A stretch of DNA of 31,678 bases, from NCBI GenBank assembly GCA_964510205.1, contig CAZEBW010000042.1, positions 1-31,678 on the forward strand. Direction: 5' to 3'. This stretch comes from CAZEBW01 sp964510205 (GTDB lineage Bacteria > Chloroflexota > Anaerolineae > VGOG01). The notes under the pieces were generated by a model. The model worked only from the letters and a program-made list of their open reading frames with translations, was not told the origin of the DNA and did no database searches. The position numbers and the translations under genes are program-made. The stretch's first letter is position 1; each line of letters opens with the position of its first letter. Positions 27,787 to 31,678 of this stretch are shown one piece after another.

Positions 27787-28002
27787 ATGAAGTGGGTCTG
27801 CGCCAACTGCGGCATTGAATTCAATTGGCAGCCGACGATCGTGGACGGACGCGCCTATTGCTGTATCGGCTGCAGCCAGGGCGGGCCCTGTACCTGCGAT
27901 TACGACAACCTGCCGCAGCCAGACGATGCCGCTTCGCTTACAACGGCTCTGGCCTCCGTTTCCGTTTCCCACAAGATAATCATCAAGCAAAGAGGAGTGT
28001 AA
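27787..28002 (+). CDS. Small Cys-rich metal-binding protein upstream of dnaK
   Basis: 71 residues from ATG 27787, which has AAAGGAG eight bases upstream (a TTG at 27766 is in frame but lacks an SD). WVCANCGIEF gives one CxxC pair (residues 5 and 8); YCCIGCSQGGPCTCDY gives five more cysteines (25, 26, 29, 35, 37). The pattern suggests a zinc-binding knuckle plus a second metal site. I do not recognise a named family. It is separated from dnaK by three bases and so is probably cotranscribed and perhaps coupled. Confidence 0.82.
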   Translation: MKWVCANCGIEFNWQPTIVDGRAYCCIGCSQGGPCTCDYDNLPQPDDAASLTTALASVSVSHKIIIKQRGV

Positions 28003-28005
28003 AAC

Positions 28006-29946
28006 ATGAGCAAGATCGTTGGTATTGATCTAGGTACGACAAACTCGGTCATCGCCGTGCTGGAAGGCGGCGATGCGACGGTTATCCCCACGGCTGAGGG
28101 CGGGCGACTCTGCCCCTCCGTGGTGGCCTTCACCAAGTCGGGCGAACGACTGGTGGGCCAAGTGGCCAAGCGCCAAGGTACGGTGAATCCCGACAACACC
28201 ATTTTCTCCATCAAGCGCCTGATCGGACGGCGCCACGACGAACCAGAAGTAGCGAAGGCGCGAGAGATGCTGCCCTATCAGATCGTGGAAGGGTCAGCGG
28301 GTGATGCGCGCGTCCGCGTTCCGGTCACGGGCAAGACCTATACCCCTCAGGAGATCTCGGCCATGATCCTCCAGAAGCTGAAGCGGGATGCCGAGGCCTA
28401 CCTGGGCGAGCCGGTCAAGCAGGCAGTGATCACCGTGCCGGCTTATTTCAACGATTCCCAGCGCCAGGCCACCAAGGACGCCGGCAAGATCGCCGGGCTG
28501 GAGGTACTGCGCATCGTCAACGAGCCCACCGCCTCGTCCCTGGCCTACGGGCTGGACAAGAAGGAGCTGGAGACCATCCTGGTCTTCGACCTGGGCGGCG
28601 GCACCTTCGACGTGTCCATCCTGGAGGTGGGCGAAGGCGTGGTGGAGGTCAAGTCCACCAGCGGCGACACATTCTTGGGCGGCGACGACTGGGATCAGCG
28701 AATCACCGACTACATCGCCGACGAGTTCAAGAAAGATCAGGGCATTGATCTGCGCCAGGACCGCCAGGCTCTGCAGCGGCTGAAGGAAGCAGCAGAGAAG
28801 GCCAAGGTCGAACTCTCTACGGTGACGGAGACAGAGATCAATCTACCTTTCGTCACCGCCGACGCCTCCGGCCCCAAGCACCTCCAGATGAAGCTGACCC
28901 GCGCCAAGCTGGAGCAGCTCACGGAAGATTTGGTAGAGCGATGCCGCGGCCCCTTCGAGCAGGCGATCAGCGATGCTGGTCTAACCGCCAGTGACATCGC
29001 AGAGGTCGTGTTGGTGGGCGGCGCGACGCGCATGCCCATGATCCAGGACCTGGTGAAGGAGCTCACCGGCGGCAAGGAGCCTCACAAGGGCGTTAATCCC
29101 GACGAGGTGGTGGCCATAGGCGCAGCTTTGCAGGCTGGTGTGCTGGGCGGCGACGTCAAGGACGTACTGCTGTTGGACGTGACCCCGTTGACCCTGGGCC
29201 TGGAGACCCTGGGCGGCGTGATGACGCCCCTTATCGAGCGCAACACCACCATCCCCGTGCGGAAGAGCGAGATCTTCTCCACGGCCGCGGATGGCCAAAC
29301 CGCAGTGGATATCCACGTGCTGCAGGGCGAGCGACCCATGGCCGCCGACAACATGACCCTGGGCCGATTCCGACTGGAGGGCATCCCGCCAGCACCACGC
29401 GGTGTGCCACAGATCGAAGTCACCTTCGATATTGACGCCAACGGCATCCTAAACGTCGCGGCTCAGGACAAGGCCACGGGCAAAGAACAGAAGATCACCA
29501 TCACCGCTTCCACTAACCTCTCCGAGGGCGATGTGGAGCGCATGGTGGAGCAAGCCCACAAACACGAAGCCGAGGATCGGCGGCAGCGAGAGTTAGTGGA
29601 TGCCCGCAACGAGGCCGATGCTTTAGCTTATCAAATGGAAAAGACCCTGCGCGAGGCTGCTGAAAAGGTTTCGGACGCCGACCGCCAGGCCATCGAAGGC
29701 AAGATTCAGGAACTGCGGCAGGCGATGCAGAGCGATGACGTCGCTCGCATCCGCAGAAGTATAGAGGAACTGAAGCAAGCCAGCTACGCCATGTCCCAGC
29801 AGATGTACGGCCAAGAGCAGGCTGGGCCCCAGGCTGGGTATCAGCCAGGCAGTGGTCCGGGCCCCGGTGCGACCGGCCCCGGCCCTTCAGCAGGCCCATC
29901 AGAAGGCGACGAAGGCGTGGTGGACGGCGAGTTCCGTGAGATGTAA
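28006..29946 (+). CDS. dnaK: Chaperone protein DnaK (Hsp70)
   Basis: 646 residues, full length. GIDLGTTNSVIAVLEGG (about 5-21), VTVPAYFNDSQRQATKDAG, EPTASSLAYGLDKK, VFDLGGGTFDVSIL and VVLVGGATRMPMIQ mark the nucleotide-binding domain. The linker DVLLLDVTPLTLGLE and the substrate-binding domain with FDIDANGILNVAAQDK follow; the C-terminal tail is Gly/Pro-rich and ends VVDGEFREM. AGAGGAG lies eight bases before the ATG. It refolds proteins with GrpE and DnaJ; dnaJ is not in the window. No CIRCE element is present upstream. Confidence 0.98.
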   Translation: MSKIVGIDLGTTNSVIAVLEGGDATVIPTAEGGRLCPSVVAFTKSGERLVGQVAKRQGTVNPDNTIFSIKRLIGRRHDEPEVAKAREMLPYQIVEGSAGDARVRVPVTGKTYTPQEISAMILQKLKRDAEAYLGEPVKQAVITVPAYFNDSQRQATKDAGKIAGLEVLRIVNEPTASSLAYGLDKKELETILVFDLGGGTFDVSILEVGEGVVEVKSTSGDTFLGGDDWDQRITDYIADEFKKDQGIDLRQDRQALQRLKEAAEKAKVELSTVTETEINLPFVTADASGPKHLQMKLTRAKLEQLTEDLVERCRGPFEQAISDAGLTASDIAEVVLVGGATRMPMIQDLVKELTGGKEPHKGVNPDEVVAIGAALQAGVLGGDVKDVLLLDVTPLTLGLETLGGVMTPLIERNTTIPVRKSEIFSTAADGQTAVDIHVLQGERPMAADNMTLGRFRLEGIPPAPRGVPQIEVTFDIDANGILNVAAQDKATGKEQKITITASTNLSEGDVERMVEQAHKHEAEDRRQRELVDARNEADALAYQMEKTLREAAEKVSDADRQAIEGKIQELRQAMQSDDVARIRRSIEELKQASYAMSQQMYGQEQAGPQAGYQPGSGPGPGATGPGPSAGPSEGDEGVVDGEFREM

Positions 29947-29962
29947 AACGTATTGCGTATTG

Positions 29963-30019
29963 CGTAGTGCGTATTGCGTAGTGCGTATCGAGGTCACGCA
30001 CTACGCAATACGCACTACG
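29963..30019. repeat. Perfect 23-bp inverted repeat between dnaK and grpE
   Basis: Built of CGTAGTGCGTATTG-type units. The arm at 29963-29985 is exactly complementary to 29997-30019, with an 11-base loop; further CGTATTG units precede it from 29949. TATCGAGGTCAC occurs both in the loop (29986-29997) and just after the repeat (30021-30032), as if duplicated. The hairpin could reduce readthrough or stabilise the dnaK 3' end. Confidence 0.9.
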
Positions 30020-30038
30020 TTATCGAGGTCACAAAACT

Positions 30039-30608
30039 ATGACTGACAAGAAAGAGAAAAAGGTGCCCATCGTTATCACCGGGCGCCACGACGACGATGA
30101 GCCTGAGATCACGCCAGACGAGGTGGCCGCTGAGGAGTCAAGCGGGCCATCGCCCGAAGATGAGCTGGAGGCCATCCGTCAGGAAGCGGCCGAGTACAAA
30201 GACAAATACCTTCGGGCAGCGGCGGAACTAGAGAACACCAAGAAGCGACTAGAGCGCCGCTACGCTGAGCAGGCCAAGCAGGAGAAGAAGCGACTGTTGC
30301 GCGCCTTCTTGGCTGTGGCCGACAATCTGGAGCGGGCTCTAGATCATCCCAGCGGCGATGGCCTGCACGATGGACTAAGACTTACCCACCAAGAGCTACA
30401 GCGACTGCTGAGCCAGGAGGGTGTGGAACCGCTGGAGGCCCTCGGCGAGCCTTTTGATCCCTACTACCACGAAGCAGTGAGCACCATGCCTAGCGACGAC
30501 GACGAGGAAACGGTGGTGGGAGAGAGGCAGAAAGGCTATCTCTATCGCGGCGAGCTCCTGCGCCCAGCAAGGGTGGAGGTAGCTATTCCAGCGCCGAAGG
30601 AGAGCTGA
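30039..30608 (+). CDS. grpE: Nucleotide exchange factor GrpE
   Basis: 189 residues. The N-terminal 45 residues are acidic and disordered. A long coiled coil follows (ELEAIRQEAAEYKDKYLRAA, ENTKKRLERRYAEQ, about 46-100), with FLAVADNLERAL, then the beta domain with GVEPLEALGEPFDPYYHEAV and the final GYLYRGELLRPARVEVA. It exchanges ADP for ATP on DnaK. GAGGT lies nine bases before the ATG, within the second TATCGAGGTCAC copy. Same operon as dnaK, interrupted by the 23-bp inverted repeat. Confidence 0.96.
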   Translation: MTDKKEKKVPIVITGRHDDDEPEITPDEVAAEESSGPSPEDELEAIRQEAAEYKDKYLRAAAELENTKKRLERRYAEQAKQEKKRLLRAFLAVADNLERALDHPSGDGLHDGLRLTHQELQRLLSQEGVEPLEALGEPFDPYYHEAVSTMPSDDDEETVVGERQKGYLYRGELLRPARVEVAIPAPKES

Positions 30609-30631
30609 GCTACCCATTACGTCCTCCCCCA

Positions 30632-30652
30632 TCCCCTCCCTGCGAGGGAGGG
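30632..30652. repeat. GC-rich palindrome between grpE and the peptidase gene
   Basis: CCCCTCCCT (30632-30640) and AGGGAGGGG (30644-30652) form a 9-bp stem with a GCG loop. No U tract follows, so it is more likely a small repeat than a terminator. Confidence 0.6.
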
Positions 30653-30680
30653 GTGAGAAAAACGTCAGAAGGAGTTGAAC

Positions 30681-31385
30681 GTGTTTCCGTTTTTTGCTTT
30701 CAATCCGATGTATCTTGTGTTTGCCCTGCCCGCACTGCTGTTGGCTTTCTACGCGCAGTTCAAGGTCCAGTCGGCCTACAAGAAGTATCTGCAAGTCCGC
30801 AACCAGCGGGGGCTGACGGGCGTCGAGGCAGCCCGCCACTTGTTGGCGGCCAACGGACTGGGCCACGTCTCGGTGGAGGGGTCGCGGGGGAATCTCTCCG
30901 ATCACTACGATCCCCGCAGCAAAACCCTACGCCTATCGCCTCAGGTGGCCCGTTCTAACTCAGTGGCCGCTCTAGGCATCGTGGCTCACGAGGTGGGGCA
31001 CGCTACGCAAGATGCACGAAACTACACTCCCTTGCGAGTGCGCTCCGGCCTGGTGCCGGTGGTCAATTTTGGCTCCTGGCTGGGGCCGATTCTGTTCTTC
31101 ATCGGCCTGCTGATGAACTACACCGAGCTGGCCTGGGCAGGGGTGATCTTTTTCGCCGGCGCAGCCGTCTTCGCCCTGGTCACCTTGCCAGTAGAGCTCA
31201 ACGCCAGTCAGCGGGCCATGCAGATGCTCACCGCCAACGGCCTGGTGGTGAGCGACAGCGAGCGCAAGGGGGTCAAGAAGGTACTTAATGCCGCAGCCCT
31301 AACCTACGTGGCTGCCCTGGCTCAAGCCCTGTCAACCCTGCTCTACTACGTGTTTCTGCTCACGGGCTTTTCGCGCGATGATTAG
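30681..31385 (+). CDS. YugP-family membrane zinc metallopeptidase
   Basis: 234 residues. N-terminal membrane helix (about 10-28), KVQSAYKKY, a conserved TGVEAARHLL segment, the zinc motif HEVGHATQD (His 103, Glu 104, His 107), and two or three C-terminal helices (about 130-175 and 205-225) separated by VELNASQRAMQML, whose Glu is the probable third ligand. This order is that of YugP (Pfam zn_protease_2-like). GTG 30681 has GGAG six bases upstream and gives the usual MFPFF start; TTG 30675 is two codons earlier but too close to the SD. Downstream of grpE, so a role in membrane-protein quality control is plausible. Confidence 0.9.
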   Translation: MFPFFAFNPMYLVFALPALLLAFYAQFKVQSAYKKYLQVRNQRGLTGVEAARHLLAANGLGHVSVEGSRGNLSDHYDPRSKTLRLSPQVARSNSVAALGIVAHEVGHATQDARNYTPLRVRSGLVPVVNFGSWLGPILFFIGLLMNYTELAWAGVIFFAGAAVFALVTLPVELNASQRAMQMLTANGLVVSDSERKGVKKVLNAAALTYVAALAQALSTLLYYVFLLTGFSRDD

Positions 31386-31418
31386 ATACTCGGCACCTGA
31401 GAGAACTCGCTGAAAAGG

Positions 31419-31628
31419 GGCGTCCGCGCCCATAGGCATCAAGCTAAGGTTAGCGACCGCCGGTTGAGTAGCTCGTAGCGTAGCGGAGAGCGTATCGAAA
31501 CCAAGGGAGCGGGTCTCGCCAGAGCCGCTTGGTTTCGATACGGCCCTTTCACTGGCGTTTCAGGCCCTACTCAACCGGCGCTTTCGCCTAATTGCAGCGT
31601 TAGCTTGATGCGTATGGCGTCCGCGCCC
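31419..31628. repeat. Nested palindromic element with 13-bp flanking direct repeats
   Basis: Three nested inverted pairs: CCATAGGCATCAAGCTAA (31430-31447) with 31600-31617 (one mismatch), GCCGGTTGAGTAG (31459-31471) with 31567-31579, and CGTATCGAAACCAAG (31491-31505) with 31528-31542. GGCGTCCGCGCCC occurs as a direct repeat at 31419-31431 and 31616-31628. The middle parts resemble the TTTCGATACG...CTACTCAACC repeats common in Actinomycetota. The stretch 31386-31678 holds no gene I can support. Confidence 0.85.
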
Positions 31629-31678
31629 CGTCCGGGTGGCGGGGACGCCACCCGGGAGCAGAGTTTTCTCATCTACTG

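Noticed and set aside
27680..28006. CIRCE (HrcA) operator before dnaK
   Set aside because: No TTAGCACTC-n9-GAGTGCTAA inverted repeat exists; TAACACTC at 27713 is part of the direct-repeat array.
30675..30680. TTG start for the YugP peptidase
   Set aside because: It directly abuts the GGAG, leaving no spacing; GTG 30681 gives both proper spacing and the usual N-terminus.

Overview
The window looks like chromosomal DNA of a high-GC bacterium. I infer Chloroflexota, probably near Anaerolineae, because it combines housekeeping families and small zinc-ribbon proteins (DUF5679, DUF3786, a YdjI-like SPFH protein) with many short palindromic and tandem repeats that also run into genes. No 16S rRNA is present to confirm the taxon. 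Promoters are easy to read: nine sites fit a sigma70-type consensus with a 17-bp spacer.

Layout. Positions 1-3029 (+) hold a membrane-associated cluster: a Gly-rich C-terminal tail, a two-TM winged-helix/zinc-ribbon protein, a MNT nucleotidyltransferase, a helical protein and an SPFH protein with two zinc ribbons. Positions 3124-13361 (-) form a long codirectional run, read from high to low coordinate: membrane protein with an endonuclease/exonuclease/phosphatase domain, plsX, fabF, NERD-like protein, YfhO-like membrane protein, then a zinc/manganese ABC transporter (binding protein, ATPase, permease). Positions 13443-15830 hold tRNA-Leu(GAG), a Uma2 nuclease and two of the three subunits of a molybdenum hydroxylase. 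Positions 16050-16737 hold a two-gene TumE-like module. Positions 16822-21559 (-) hold lepA, a PsbP/DcrB-like protein, a BtpA-family protein and a PfkB kinase. Positions 21863-24228 hold tRNA-Glu(CTC), an AIR-synthase-like gene with an attenuator-like leader, a 51-residue DUF5679 protein and a DUF3786 protein. From 24277 to the end (+) come a ProRS-like gene, YefM-YoeB, a second TumE-like module, a small Cys-rich protein, dnaK, grpE and a YugP-type zinc peptidase.

Most striking points: (1) the ProRS-like protein keeps its YbaK-type editing domain and motif 3 but lacks the segment carrying the TxE loop and has a degraded motif 2, so it may be a trans-editing factor rather than a synthetase; (2) the AIR-synthase-like gene has a promoter, a 17-codon leader ORF with a Ser-codon run, a nested hairpin and a 12-bp terminator-like hairpin, with a possible antiterminator pairing; (3) four exactly phased 11-bp direct repeats precede the dnaK operon, resembling a PhoB/OmpR-family operator; (4) mobile palindromic or tandem repeats appear to have been taken into reading frames at six or more places, including a 111-bp in-frame insert in the YfhO gene and one at the YefM/YoeB junction; (5) two homologous TumE-like bicistrons lie about 10 kb apart.
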